Positions 28,091 through 41,520 of a DNA stretch of 64,000 bases are shown here, one piece after another (the first letter of the stretch is position 1; each line of letters starts with the position of its first letter). The notes beneath the pieces were generated by a model. That model was not told the DNA's origin. It did no database searches and saw only the letters and a list, made by a program, of their open reading frames with translations. The translations under genes were made by a program, and so were the position numbers. This DNA comes from Sipunculus nudus. Its lineage: Eukaryota; Annelida; Sipuncula; Golfingiida; Sipunculidae. Where the stretch lies: the NCBI GenBank assembly GCA_026874595.1, contig CM049307.1, positions 50,209,178 through 50,273,177 on the forward strand. The letters run 5' to 3'.

Positions 28091-28427
28091 ATCAAAAATA
28101 TTCTTTTTATTGAATCACAGAATTTGTTTAATTAAATGATATCACACTTAGGGAAGAAGAGTGACAGATGACACCGCCCGAAACATGTGGCAAATCACGC
28201 GTTTTACAAAGATGCGGGAATAACATTTCCCTTTAATTTGAGATATATTGGTGTATGGATTATAGAACCGAACATGTTATTAAACTGTGACAATGTTTTG
28301 TTGTTGTAATTTTGCAAGTGTACACACGAAACTTTTCAGGAAAATGGCTCAAAAACTGAACATAGTTATTTTGAAATGGCTCAGTTTTACTGAATATCAC
28401 ACAGATACACACACACATACACACACA

Positions 28428-28429
<2 letters not shown>

Positions 28430-28469
<40 letters not shown>

Positions 28470-28944
28470 CTAACTATTTTAGAATTCCTATATTAAAATT
28501 ATTACTATTACATTTACATGTACACTCGCCTATACAATTGTTACACACTCATATACATGTATACATGCGTAACATATTAAATATATATATATTGTAGTGT
28601 TGTTATTAACAACAAAGACTGGTTTGCTTACATATATATATATAACTGCTGGCCTTGAGTGACTCACGCTGGATACTACATATATATTCACTCTATATTT
28701 TCCTTTATATATTTGCTGAAAGTCATCTCAAAATAAAACCTGAAACTTCAAATGAATTGTAAATTATAGTACTTAAATATGCATTATAGAGTGAAGCATA
28801 TATACATGCAGATTTAGACAGATTTTGAAAGTGGTTGAATCATCCAGTTATGATAGTTATGATCAATGCAGTCATATAAATAGGAGTACTATATATAGGA
28901 GTTTCATGAATTCCTTCACGAACGTTGCTTATAGTAACACAAGC

Positions 28945-29002
<58 letters not shown>

Positions 29003-29027
29003 TATTTCTGCTCAAATGTTGCATGTT

Positions 29028-29070
<43 letters not shown>
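28430..29070. repeat. Series of TA microsatellites
   Basis: TA runs at about 28432-28466, 28949-28999 and 29035-29068, interspersed with AT-rich unique sequence. Confidence 0.92.
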
Positions 29071-29071
<1 letters not shown>

Positions 29072-29099
29072 TCCTGAAGTGGTATATATATATATGGTT

Positions 29100-29600
29100 A
29101 TTAACATATATACTGGAATTGAATCACTGAACATGCAAATACCGCCACACGCGAGGTTCTAAACATTATTAATTAAGCCATTATTAATTGAGTTTGCTTG
29201 TTTTCTGTCCGATTTCTCGATTTGAGACATTAATCACGGGAGTAATAAAGTCAGACTCATCAGCAGATATGGCTTCTTTAATTGGTGCGCTCAGTGGCAT
29301 CATAATTACATTTCATTTACGGCCAAAACTGACATCTCGATAAATGCATAGGAGATTTTATGTCAGGCTCGCTAAGAATTTGTCAGCTCAAAAAGCCCAG
29401 AGAGAGCAATTTGTGGTCCCACAAAATGTTGCGAGACCAGATGACACCGTGGGCCATAATTAACTAGAATGTAATTGGCAGTAACTCCTCCTGCGCCAGG
29501 GGTCTCCACATGAGATATGATTGGTCGTACAGGTCGCCCACAAGCTGGCCAATTTATAATGAATCGCAGCACTCACAATATGGCTACTTAATATAATTTT
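29100..29600. promoter_or_regulatory. Candidate developmental enhancer (octamer, Runx, homeodomain motifs)
   Basis: About 0.5 kb of repeat-free sequence, sharply bounded on the left by TA tracts. It contains a perfect POU octamer ATGCAAAT (29133-29140), palindromic TTAATTAA (29169-29176), another ATTAATTGAG, and TTGTGGTCCCACAA (29411-29424) carrying a Runx core TGTGGT. Several TAATTG and TAATTA words follow. Such clustering in a gene desert beside a developmental regulator is typical of conserved noncoding elements. The function is inferred. Confidence 0.4.
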
Positions 29601-29916
29601 GACACTTCATTGTGTTACTCAGTACATCGTCTTAATTGTATCATATTAAGTGATTCCGCGCTGTTTCGTTCTCATACCGGCATTTTTAATAAAAAGAATT
29701 AAACAGAGGAAAACTAAGGTACAGCTATATAAAGCTAGTTTTAATTAAGTGATTTTAAGTATTAAGTATATATTTTTGACAATGTATGATGTTTATGTTC
29801 GATGTATTTTTTTTTATTTTTAATTTAAAAATTAACAAAAAATCTTCTGTCTGTTGATCATATATACATGCATGATTCATCGCGGCATTGACAATGCCTT
29901 TGTTCGTGTACGTTTG

Positions 29917-29921
<5 letters not shown>

Positions 29922-29968
<47 letters not shown>

Positions 29969-30233
29969 ATATTTGTGCGAATTCTGTATATCCACATTGC
30001 ATGCATACACACGCCAACAAGAAGACCCACGCATAAACAATACGCAATGTACACCTCTGCATGCTACAAAACACTAATTTTCGTTCAAGTGCTTTAACAT
30101 TAGAATTAAAACGCTGCGTATTTATTGCTTATCAAGCAGGCACAAGAACACCAGTCTGTTTAGATAAGGCTATATTTGTATTCTTTGTTGGTGAAAATAA
30201 GGAAACAAGTATCATGCTTAACCATTATTTCAT

Positions 30234-30308
<75 letters not shown>
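29922..30308. repeat. Two TA microsatellites
   Basis: TA runs at about 29923-29963 and 30239-30308 (about 70 bp), with AT-rich sequence between. Confidence 0.93.
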
Positions 30309-30313
<5 letters not shown>

Positions 30314-30577
30314 CTCATGCATGCATGCCTGCATATTATATAACAATAAAATTAAAAAGACAGAACAATGATTTTATCATGACTGATTTCTATAAATACT
30401 GTATACAAACACATTTTGTTTATATATACATGCAACGCTAGCTGCTGATATCTGCATGCTGCGCTAACGCCCGTACATGCATAACCATAGCCTCTGACAA
30501 AATATGTATACGCTTAAAATTTTATACACGAAAACGCTCTCCAATATATATGTATAAAAGCTTGAGTATATGTTTAT

Positions 30578-30578
30578 G

Positions 30579-30610
<32 letters not shown>

Positions 30611-30653
30611 AACATATATATATATATATATATATACATGTGTGTGTGTGCTT
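30578..30653. repeat. Interrupted TA/CA/TG microsatellite
   Basis: Two TA runs separated by ACACACATAAACA, ending in a TG run. Confidence 0.9.
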
Positions 30654-31237
30654 GTGTCCAAGTCTGATTTCGTATTTAGTGTCCGCTATGGCGATCACGT
30701 TCAGTGTGACATATATTGAACTTTCTACTCGCGCATACTTTATGTGCACTCGGGGGTGTTATAAAACAATGCGTCACTGCTTTTGATACCCACAACAGTC
30801 GGCGGAGTCTGACAGCTTATAACAGCATTATGATTGGGGTCTAGCGTTCGTGGGCAGGGGTTACGGATTTATAGAAGGACTATAATGGCTTCACGACTGA
30901 AAGGGGGTATATGATGTTATAATTCTTTTATCAGGTTATTTACCAATTCACTTGGTCAGATACAATCATTGCAACGCTTACTCACGCCAGAGCCACTGAC
31001 ACTTTAATACGCGCTCGCTTATCAACATTCCCGCGCACTGTTTGTTGGAAAAAGTTGATTTCGAATCCCCCACAATCCAATATGATGGATGGATCGCTTG
31101 GCTGATTAACAAACAAAGGATACATGCATGCAGGGAAACATAATTTCGGCCATTGTGTTATGTAGTTATATCATTTTTATCATAATCACATTAAATGATT
31201 GCTAGTCAGTACGTGTATAACATTTATAGACTGGATG

Positions 31238-31240
<3 letters not shown>

Positions 31241-31318
<78 letters not shown>
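31241..31318. repeat. (TA)n microsatellite
   Basis: TA run of about 70 bp ending in TACG interruptions. Confidence 0.95.
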
Positions 31319-31705
31319 GTATATATACGTATATACGTGCACATATTATAGTAAATACGTTTTTTTATAATTAATATAAACCTCCATAAAATCAGACATA
31401 CACCAAGTGTTTAGATATAATCTGGCAATGATTTTGAATTTTTGATGAGGTTTAAGCAAACATCCCACATTCCTAGCTTTCTTTGAAAATTCAGAAGAAA
31501 AACTTAAGCTTTGGTGCACGCAAAGATATATATAGCCATATATATATATGGTAAATGAAACAATCTTTAATTCATGGAACATTCGTAATTTTCATAGAAG
31601 TAATGTTTCTCATGTTTATTCAACATATACACGTTTGGAAGCTCTTCAGAAGTGGCGATATTGTGTCTACCATCGCTGCATATACATAATGCAGGTTTAA
31701 AATAT

Positions 31706-32152
31706 GTTTTTTTTTTCAAAGATTTTTTTTTGGTGGAGGTAACCGCCTAAATCTTTTATGTTCTCTTATCTCATTGTTAATCTAGGTGTGTACATGCATC
31801 AGCATGCAGAGTTCCATTTCGGTTTGGGACTACGTAACAGGGCGGTATATCACTCGCTTCTTATCATATCATTATTGTATCCAGGTGTCATCCAAGCCCG
31901 TTGTTTCCCGCACCTGCGGGTCCTTGGTGTTAAATCATCCCCATTGCTGGGTCACTACACCGAGGAACCCCCCAAAGACGTACTCGTTTGGGAGTGATAC
32001 ACGGCTGTGCCCCAGTTCCCATTAAAAATGCAGAGCGCTCACCCTGGGTGGGGGGCCGACCGTGAAAATCTCACCGCCTGGGCTGAGGATTGAACACACG
32101 ACCTCCCGGCTTTGAGTCTTGTGCTCTACCCCTGAGCCATAGAAGACGGTTG
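31706..32152 (-). mobile_element. Long tRNA-derived SINE, family 2, copy B
   Basis: Read on the minus strand, it starts CAACCGTCTTCTATGGCTCA with A box TGGCTCAGGGGTAGAGC and B box GTTCAATCC, and has a better preserved tRNA-like head than copy A at 11667. The body repeats the same blocks (CACTCCCAAACGAGTACG, GGGGGGTTCCTCGG, TGACCCAGC, GCGAGTGATATA, CCCTGTTACGTAGTC) and ends GGTTACCTCCACCAAAAA. About 447 bp. The AGAGC after the A box suggests derivation from a tRNA head, but the isotype is not assigned. Confidence 0.78.
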
Positions 32153-32261
32153 GATTGAGATATGTTTGGAAATATCCTCCAACACCGCATAAATATGTTT
32201 TTATTAAATTAAGGAAGGTAAGAAACCATTATATATTAGAATGCACTTCGTCAATATGTTT

Positions 32262-32262
<1 letters not shown>

Positions 32263-32323
<61 letters not shown>
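32263..32323. repeat. (TA)30 microsatellite
   Basis: About 60 bp of TA units just beyond the head of SINE family 2 copy B. Confidence 0.95.
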
Positions 32324-32325
<2 letters not shown>

Positions 32326-33189
32326 GTCAGTTTATTCTTTTATTTCATATTTCGCTCGGAAAGATTGCCGAGACCTTATATGACACATTTGATGCAGCAG
32401 TGTCGACTTGTGTATGGAAATATTACCAAATCCTCCTACAAACAGAATATAAAACAGATTGTCAATATATTTTCATTATATATAACATATATACTTAATT
32501 GGTAAAAGGAATACCGAATGTCTTGATTGTAATATGTATATATGTAGCATGTTATAACACATGCATGCAGCAGATTTAGAACATATACTTGCTGCATGTA
32601 ATGTTTACATTATTACAGCGGCTTTTTACTATATATATATGCGAGATTTACTGCTTTAATAATGCACGAAAAACAGCTGCATGCACCTTTACTGTGGATA
32701 CCTTTGATTGTACTATATATGCATACTAAATAAACGATATATTTATATATATATATATATATATAAAACGAATAAAGGTATATGATATAGTATACAAGCA
32801 TGCATGCATGGGCTGCGGATGTACGTGATTCAGCTTATAATATATCATGCAAATATAGAAATAATCGGTAACTGACTTACAAAATTTACCATTTGAAATT
32901 TTTTACCAGAATAGTTCCTATTGACGTATTTTCTCTTTTATTTAATTAATTTTTTATATTATTGCGTAATAAACTCAAGAAATGTCAGGGTCAACAATAT
33001 GCACGTATAGCCTGTATATGTATAGATACATATATAAAGTTGTCTACTGCAAGTATCCATATTTTTTCTTCAGTGAGAAACATCTTAGAGTGAAATTCTT
33101 TCTGTGTGCATTTTTTATTCAAAGGTCATTAAACGTTAATATTTCAGTCACCAGTCAGTCATAATTGATAGATTAACCATTGTTTCCGC

Positions 33190-33660
33190 AACAACACCTG
33201 CAGTACAAGAAGGGGACCGGATCACAGCTCCGGGGTGTATTCTTCCGCTTGGCTACCCTCAACTGAACAGCCCTCCCACACACATCACGTCCTGGTCTCG
33301 CTAGCAACCGGTCCAACTCGTGTCAAATCTCGCGAGACTTTGCCATATTTCATCAGTCAGTTTCCTGTCCGCCCTACAAGACGCGAGCTGTGTTGACGAT
33401 AAACTCTGGGGAATAAATGCCACGGCGTCGGTTTGTTCGCTGATGCACAAAATGCCTGCTTTGTTTATCTGACGCTGGTTAAAACATCATGCGGTGCCTC
33501 GAGCTGTGCAGCCGCTCCGTTTCTTTGTTATTTATGATGCTCCATGGCAGCCATTTGCTGGCGACAAAATCTCTTTGCTTTCCATGTACAAATAAAATCG
33601 TGGCAACCCACGCTTTCACCTTCACTTTTCAAACACACAAACACTAAGTCGCTACTTTTC
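33190..33660. promoter_or_regulatory. Unique island with a TCTCGCGAGA element
   Basis: Repeat-free, balanced DNA of about 0.47 kb containing the perfect palindrome TCTCGCGAGA (33328-33337), known in vertebrates as a core-promoter element bound by BANP and linked to CpG-rich promoters. A CpG-containing segment surrounds it. No exon was recognised nearby, so it may mark an unannotated transcript start or an enhancer. Confidence 0.35.
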
Positions 33661-34210
33661 CTGTGCAGCATATCTTTTCACCCGGAATAAATTTTACTAT
33701 AAAATTTTATTGATTTTGTTTGACTATTATTTACAATCATTTATGAAGATCTATCACAGTTTTCATGGAATTAGTACCTGTAGGGGGAAACTGTGAGTAT
33801 ATTGTTGCATTTTTTGCATGCATGTATTCTAATCTTTGATATCAACTTTGGATATACGCGTTATAAATATATCCCATGAATTTAATCTATTAAGCACCAT
33901 TCCATATTGCGATTCAAGGCATCAGTACGCATTAAGCGCTCAAGAATTGGAAGGCTGGTTTTGATTTTAAGGCTGAGGCGCTCTGCAGTGATTACACCAG
34001 GCACATTCCACAGCCAACTATAATAATCTATCTGGAGAATTTTTTTATAGAGAGAGTGAGATGTATAAGTAAATGCAATTAAGTTATAATACAAATTAAC
34101 TGTGTAAAAGTATGTGTAAAAAAGAATGAATGACTATATTTTATCTCGCCTTTCAGCTTATATAGATATATTTCTATATATTTTTATTGATACTTTGCTT
34201 TTGTTTCATA

Positions 34211-34213
34211 TTA

Positions 34214-34257
<44 letters not shown>

Positions 34258-34334
34258 TATAAATATTATAAAGAATAACCGTCATAACATTTGATCATAA
34301 ATATGCATATAGCTTGTGTTGTAAAACAAATTTT
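34211..34334. repeat. TA microsatellite plus dispersed repeat, copy 1
   Basis: A TA run (about 34211-34251) adjoins a sequence whose core (34287-34334, ACATTTGATCATAAATATGC then AGCTTGTGTTGTAAAACAAA) recurs at 58325-58374, also beside a TA run. This suggests a mobile element bounded by or seeding TA repeats. Similarity extends weakly further to about 34440. Confidence 0.7.
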
Positions 34335-34626
34335 CTGTAGGGAAAATCCTTGCAAATTGTACACAGTGGGCAGAGCATGTTTAAAATCTCCACGACATAA
34401 CACCTGAGTGTTTTTTTCATTATCCAAACTAAGAGGATCCTTCTCCTCGCTTTGTTTCTGATTTTACCACTTTCAAAATTTGATTGCTGCATGAGGGGCC
34501 GTGCCCTCTTTGTTCTCCATCCCTAATTTACTTTCTTATAACTCAGTACCAGATATCTGTGAAAAAAATTGGTACTCTCTCAAATCTCAAGTATATAACC
34601 ATAAATAATGCTTTATTATTATAATC

Positions 34627-34629
<3 letters not shown>

Positions 34630-34680
<51 letters not shown>

Positions 34681-34683
34681 TTT
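34630..34683. repeat. (TTA)n trinucleotide microsatellite
   Basis: About 17 TTA units followed by degenerate T/A sequence. Confidence 0.95.
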
Positions 34684-35342
34684 ATTATAATATGAAAAAC
34701 CTCTAAATTATGATTCAGTTATTCAAATATATAATAAACGACAAATTCTGTGAGCGTAAATTAAGAAGCTATAGCTATAGGCATTCTTGAATTCACTTTT
34801 ATAGTTGTTATTTAATAAAAAATAAATTCCGTTTTGATTAGAAATAACCAATTTTGAATATTTGATTGGAAAAAAAGTTTTAATTTAGGTATAATTTATA
34901 TTATCTCACCATTTATATTCTGTCAAATGATGTAAATTGCATGAGATTTGGTGAAAATTACGATTGCGAAAAAGGGATAAAAATCAAATTGAAATTAATT
35001 TTCCAATTCGTGGCTGCCGCTGACAAAATCACGCGAGATTTACAAACATAGTTATTGTGTTAATACATTCATCACCAGTATAATACAGGCGTTTTATTTT
35101 ATTATACCGACCATTCGCTTGATTTCCGAATAATCCCGATCCAATTTTTATTCGGATGCAGTTACTTAAAGTGAGATTACCTGGTGATCTGAAACAGCGG
35201 GAAAATTAGTATAAAACTCTCACTATCCAGGGAAATGAATGTAATTCTTTATCTATAGATAGATAAAGGTCTTATGAGTGGCACTAGCGAGCTCGCTTTC
35301 TCGATCAACTCACTATAAAATTTTTATTAAGTACAGAAAAAT

Positions 35343-35394
35343 ATAAAAATAATTATGAATTAATCTATATAAAAATAATTATGAATTAATCTTT
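35343..35394. repeat. 26-bp tandem duplication
   Basis: Two adjacent near-identical 26-bp units beginning ATAAAAATAATTATGAATTA. Confidence 0.85.
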
Positions 35395-36039
35395 AAAAAT
35401 AATTTGTTGTTATACGGATTATTCCAAAGGAACACACTTATTTATTTTACTATTCACATTCTGAATTATTTGTGTATTTTTTAAAGTACCAAACACGGCC
35501 AAAAAGTATCTTCTTTTATGCATTTCATCATGCATATATGCATGCATGCTGTTAATAAATGCTATAACTGTCATATCCTTACATCTGGTATTAGAATATA
35601 GTCTATAATTTGTAAAAAAAAGTGAAATATGGTGAATTAATAAATGTCGGTTGCAGTATTTAGTTTAAAAATTTATATTTTACAAATCACCGGGGATGAA
35701 ATCCAAGTGTGAATTTTATTTAATATCTTATTAAATAAGTATTCTTACAATTTGATTCCTCAGACCTACAAAGTTAATGGATCATCTAAATTATTGATTC
35801 CCTATATAATAAACCATTACCTACTTGCTTTATATATTTGGATCTTTTTACATCTTAACCTCTGTATGTCATATTATAATGTTAAAAATCCTTTAATAAA
35901 CACCATATAGCTGTTTAACATGTTAATCATTAATTTGAAATCTAAATAAAGTAAAAGAATAAAAATCCTACAAAGACTGGTTCAGTCTTTTAAAGATTAA
36001 TTACAAGTTAAACAGTTTAAAGGCAGGATTGGCTTGTAT

Positions 36040-37420
36040 TAGTCTAGCAGCTATTTGAAGAAGTGCGGCTCTCCGGTCGGACCATGGGGGCTTCAGAAAA
36101 ATATGATCAAAGCGCGGACCTTTTTCAGATAGATGTAGTCGCAATCTGATAGCCAAAAAGAGGGTGTAAATTGAAGCGAGGCTACCGGTATGTCTTATAC
36201 TCGGGTCCTGGTGGTCACAGAAGATCTGACTGAGATGTGTAAATGGTCCTTTGAAAATGTGATTAATTGACCGTTTTTGTCCAGTCGATCCGAGGGGCTC
36301 TAGCCGGGCAAACGGACCCTACCCGAGCCCGCCATGTAAAATTTAGTACTGCCTTATAAAGTCAAGTTGATGCGGCGGCCTGACAGAGGGAATCCAGTAG
36401 CTGTACTGGAATTTGTCTCAATATGGTATGGAGGATATAGAAAAGCTAGCAGGGATCACGCCAAGCGATGTAGGATATGCTAGTCCGGAGGCCGTGGCTC
36501 AGCCGTCCAGAGCCCCGGAGATAGCCGGCCCGGCCCGCAAAAGGACAGCTTAAACCCCACCGCCTTGGCAGCACTATCGCAGCGCGCTGGGTATTAAGGC
36601 TAGATCCGTGTGCTGGGGGCCCAGTCGCCCCAATATACACCCAGCGAGCTCCGGCTTTGATACCCGGCCGCTACTTACCGCTCAAATTGGTAATAATTTC
36701 CCCATTTCGCTGTTTTGACAGAAGCTCATCTAAGCGCAAGTCGTCCCCCTAATCCGAGGGATCGCATTTTTATCCGTTGCCTAGAGACGGATATAGGTTT
36801 CTTTGGGATGGCTTAAGTGGGATCCCAAAGTTGTTACCGATCTGCCATTTTCAGTCGGGCCCCGCCGATTCGTGCGCCAGCTGATTACAAATTAATGGGA
36901 ATTGAAAATAATATATGGACCAATATAAATGCAGTGGACTTTCCTACGCCGGGCAAATACTCTCGTTCCAAATACTCACGTGTGATTAGTTTGACTTAGT
37001 AATACCCCGAGACTGCAAGGGATAACCCTAGGGTTGACGGATCGGTTTCATAACACATCTTTTATTGGAGAGGGTTCCCTACAAATAACTTGTCTTCTTG
37101 ATGGGAATGTATAGAGCTTGCTGTGGTCTTTTCTCATCCCTGCCTCCGTGCCCGACATATTTCTCCCGGCCCGGGCTGTCTTGCCTAATGTGACGCTCTG
37201 TAACAGCCCCCGGGCCCAGGGTGAGCGATGCTGCGAGCGGCGGTCCATCTTCCCTTCCTTAATCCGCGCGCTGAATTATGGGGGCATTGCAGAGATGAAT
37301 AGCTGAGCAATAAATTTCAAAACTGATCCCTTCGCGATGCCTCGCCTAAAAGGTAATTTTGGCCCCAACGTCTTTTCATCTGGTCTGGTTGACCACTGTA
37401 TTCATAGACCGTCATACTCT
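36040..37420. promoter_or_regulatory. Longest unique noncoding island of the gene desert
   Basis: About 1.4 kb of repeat-free, balanced sequence. It includes GTGATTAATTGACC (about 36258), CpG-containing stretches at 36520-36660 and 37150-37270, and several ATTA cores. Short open frames on both strands show no domain. Length and composition make it the strongest purely compositional candidate for a regulatory hub, but this is an inference. Confidence 0.35.
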
Positions 37421-37645
37421 CAAAAGTTATAGGTTAGAAATGAGATCCCACAGTGCATCATACTAAACCCAATGTAAACTGGTCAATCTTGTATGTACAG
37501 TTCCAAAACACAGCCATTTCAACCTTAAATGTAAGGATCCAGATAAAATCTCATGTAGGGTTAGAGAAAACTCATTTTTGATTTTGCACATGCAAGCCTG
37601 TTGTAAAAAAAATATTAAAAAAATATATATATAATGTATATATAC

Positions 37646-37646
<1 letters not shown>

Positions 37647-37697
<51 letters not shown>
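37647..37697. repeat. (TA)n microsatellite
   Basis: TA run of about 50 bp preceded by a short TATATAATGTATATA palindromic stretch. Confidence 0.95.
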
Positions 37698-37698
<1 letters not shown>

Positions 37699-38114
37699 CA
37701 AAATATTCACAACACACACACACATATATACCTTTTTAAAAAAACAAATTGGTACACAATTTTTTAAACTGATCCATGACAGAGGCTTATCAATATTTAC
37801 AAAATGTAACTTTATTGACATTTGCCAGTTTCTGGGCAATATATTAATCTTCCACTTAAAGACTTTAGACATACCCGACATAATAAGGGTTTAATACTTA
37901 AAGGTATTTTAGTTCCGCATTTGAAGGTCTCGTTTCATTTGTCTAATTATCAATATTTAAACAATATATGCACTGTATGCATTTGTGTGTTTATAACGTT
38001 AAACGTTTAAGATAATAAACCGCACCATGTCTCATATTTAAAATTCGTGTGCCTGTCAGGAATATAGGTATATATACGTGTATATATACACATATAGGTG
38101 TATATATAAATGAG

Positions 38115-38115
<1 letters not shown>

Positions 38116-38179
<64 letters not shown>
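38116..38179. repeat. (TA)32 microsatellite
   Basis: Uninterrupted TA run of about 62 bp. Confidence 0.95.
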
Positions 38180-38180
<1 letters not shown>

Positions 38181-39697
38181 CGCGTGTTCTTGTCACTAAA
38201 AACACTCTGGCTGCATGCATGATCATCGGTATTTTTTGTAGTCAATAGATGTTTGTATAAAATGGATCTATTGTCATCTGTATAGTTATCACACATATAT
38301 AGGGAGAAAAATGTTACATCTTTTTTAAATTGAAAAATTCAAACATAAGAAGCATTATAAAACATAGAATTTTTACGAAAATGTAAAACCGAAAATTATC
38401 TTTAAACAATTTACTCCCTCCCCCCAGTCACAATATTTATATATCAGATTGAAAGCCAGCTATATTCGCCTATACTACTTTTCTTCTGTAGAATCTCTAC
38501 CGTTCTCTGTTATACTCTGCGTACAAATTAATGACCTGTATAGGAAATGTTCTTATAACACCTCTGTGACCGATGTATAAACCTGTTTAGCAACAAAGTG
38601 TTGCTATAAACACGGTATATACATGGGTCAGTGATGAACAACAGAGAAATCATGCATGTAACCCGTAGCGGTTGATTGCATACTATGCGGAAGTTGAAAG
38701 ATCACTTTTTGAAAAACTCTGGTTCAGCTGACTTGCTGCCAGATTTCTTTTTGAATGTGTTATCTGAATTATCTGTTGGGCCCCTACATGTAATAAACAC
38801 GCGGATATAAACAAAATGAACAGCCTGTATATATATATGTAGCGTCCAAGGGATCGGCGTTTAACTTTACTTTTTTTTATAAAAGGTTCGAGAGATCATC
38901 TTTAATTATCACGTCGGTATATATCAGAATTACTGGCCCCTTTATAAAAGCTGGTCGCAATGAGAGTATTAATACAGGTTACAAACAATATAGCCAAACA
39001 GCAAAAATATGAAGTACTGCCAGATAAAAATATATATTATTTTGTGAATGCTAGAATGTTTTTCTAATTAAAAAAACCCCTTAATATGAAGAAATCGGTG
39101 CATACTTTAGCCAAATAGAGGAAAGGATCAACTTAAGGAAGATAATACTCCGTTACTTCAGCAACAATCAAGCCGTGTATATTTTACACCATCAATTTAT
39201 ACTTTGGTGTAATGGTTGATTAATTATATGGTTCAGATTGTCGAGTACATGGATATAAAGGTCAGACTTTCAAACAGATATAATATAATCCATGTGGTGT
39301 CGTTTATATTTGTCGATTCATAGCTTTTAACATCCTTTCCATGCGTAAAAGAGAAAAAAAATGTCAGTGTGTCTACAAACATATTCTTTGTATCTAAATA
39401 TCAGATAACCTTGCAGAAATCAAAACTTTGAAAATCGAATTAACAGAATAAAATAAAATGAACGAATATATTTTAATGCAAATGAAATCATTAGCATAGT
39501 TCTTCCATTTACCGCCAGATGCCACTGAGGGATTGATATATTGGGCATTGTTCGTGTGGTGATCTACGACCTCTAACAGCCAGTGGGTCAATTACAACTG
39601 TGAAGTAGTCTATGTCGATACTTTATGCATAGAATCCATTGATTATTGATCTGCCGGCGCAGTTATATGTGACATATCTCTCTAATAGATTATATTT

Positions 39698-39806
<109 letters not shown>

Positions 39807-41450
39807 GTGTAAGATGTAGTCATGCATGTGAACTCAAGTCCGGACTCGAGACTTATATCTATGTGCGCTCTACCTACAGAGTAAAGAAAATAAGATTTTA
39901 TATATACCAAGTTTTAACTCTGTTTAGGGAGCTAAATGTATAATCAAACATTCAAGGATATAAAAAGCACGTGTTAACTAACTAATAAACACAAAATAAT
40001 TAGCTAAAATTTCCATTTCAAATTTCTTTTGATTAGGAGATTTGTTTTGGTCTCTGTTTTGGACTCGGGTTCCAAATGACTGTGACTCGAAGAAGGTGCA
40101 TGGACTGCATGGGACTCGATCCTCAAGTACTCTGACTCGAACCTATAATTAAAATGACTCGGAGATCCGACTTGAAGGTGCCTTAAACATTCATTGCCCT
40201 ATAAGATTGTTGAATATCACTCTTTCAGTACAAATCTATGCATCGAAAACCCTTACTACTGAAAGATCATGTAGGTATATTATATTATAGGCCCGTATGA
40301 ATTAAATATAATATCTGACGAATTAATTTGAATAAGACCTGCATATCAAATACACTTTATTCGTGAACTTATCCCAATATGCCAGGGCTGTCACAGTAAG
40401 ATAAAACTATATCAGTTAGGAACAATTAATAAGGCAATCTTTCGTAACAATTAATAATATACAATATAGTCCTTCATATTAAATTCCGGTGAAGCGGTTT
40501 CAGAGAATCAACGCTTGAGATTACCGGGGTTAAAAATTTATTATTTCACTAAATCTACAAAAGGGGTAATCTGAACAGTTTGGGGTTAACCTAATAATAG
40601 GTTTAGTCTGCCCCCGGGGTAATCAATTTCAGATTACCGGGAGTAACTTGAAATCGGGTTAACCTGAAGTCCTTATACACGGGTAGTTACATTATACACT
40701 CGTCTTTTATGGTTGCAGCTTAAAGGGGCCCAAACACCTATATCAGACCTTTATAAACTAAAGGTAATCCCTTGGAGCTTTTATAAAAATAGGACAGAAA
40801 ACGTATATATCACCGTTAACAGGCCGTTTGTCAACATTGATGTGTTTTTAAACTTGTTGTGGATAAACAAATTCATACATCCTTCATGAAAACGTTATCA
40901 AAACTTTTCAAATCCAAATTTACCTTTTGATCATTAATACATACACAGAGGAAGCCAGAAATCCCATAAATTCTTTTTTTTTTAAAGATAGGTAAATGGG
41001 CACTTTTGATTACATAATATACGTGCCACTAATAATCATGCACGAGAAAAAATTAAGCACATAATTTTCAATCTTGATTTCTGTCGTATCAGATCAAGTT
41101 TATGTAAGGCAATCAGAAAATGCGACTCCAATATAAACATACTTACAGAGCAATTTAAATTCTGATCTTGATGTAAATTTTTAAGTTATAGTTCACACAT
41201 GCTTTTACGATTAGGGTAAATTACATTTATAGCTCCCGGTGCCGTGAAACGCATGGAATATACAGTGTTATCGTTTTGTAATATTCTGTTAGTATTTACA
41301 AAAATCTCTATGATATGTGACATGTTTATTTTTCAGTTGTTCCGAGATGATTTCTCGAGTCCTTACCCCCCATATCCGAGGGCAAGTCCGAGTCCAGGAA
41401 AAAATGTGGACTCGAGTCCCATATATACATCACTAGTTGTAAAGGAATTA

Positions 41451-41452
<2 letters not shown>

Positions 41453-41511
<59 letters not shown>

Positions 41512-41520
41512 ATATATAAA
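41453..41520. repeat. (TA)n microsatellite
   Basis: TA run with one TTTA interruption, about 66 bp. Confidence 0.93.

Noticed and set aside
32080..32152. A functional tRNA gene on the minus strand.
   Set aside because: The tRNA-like head continues into the SINE body shared with 11667-12070; acceptor-stem pairing is not convincing.
32155..32505. Frames encoding IYIYIYIY runs, here and at many other TA tracts.
   Set aside because: Direct translation of (TA)n microsatellites.
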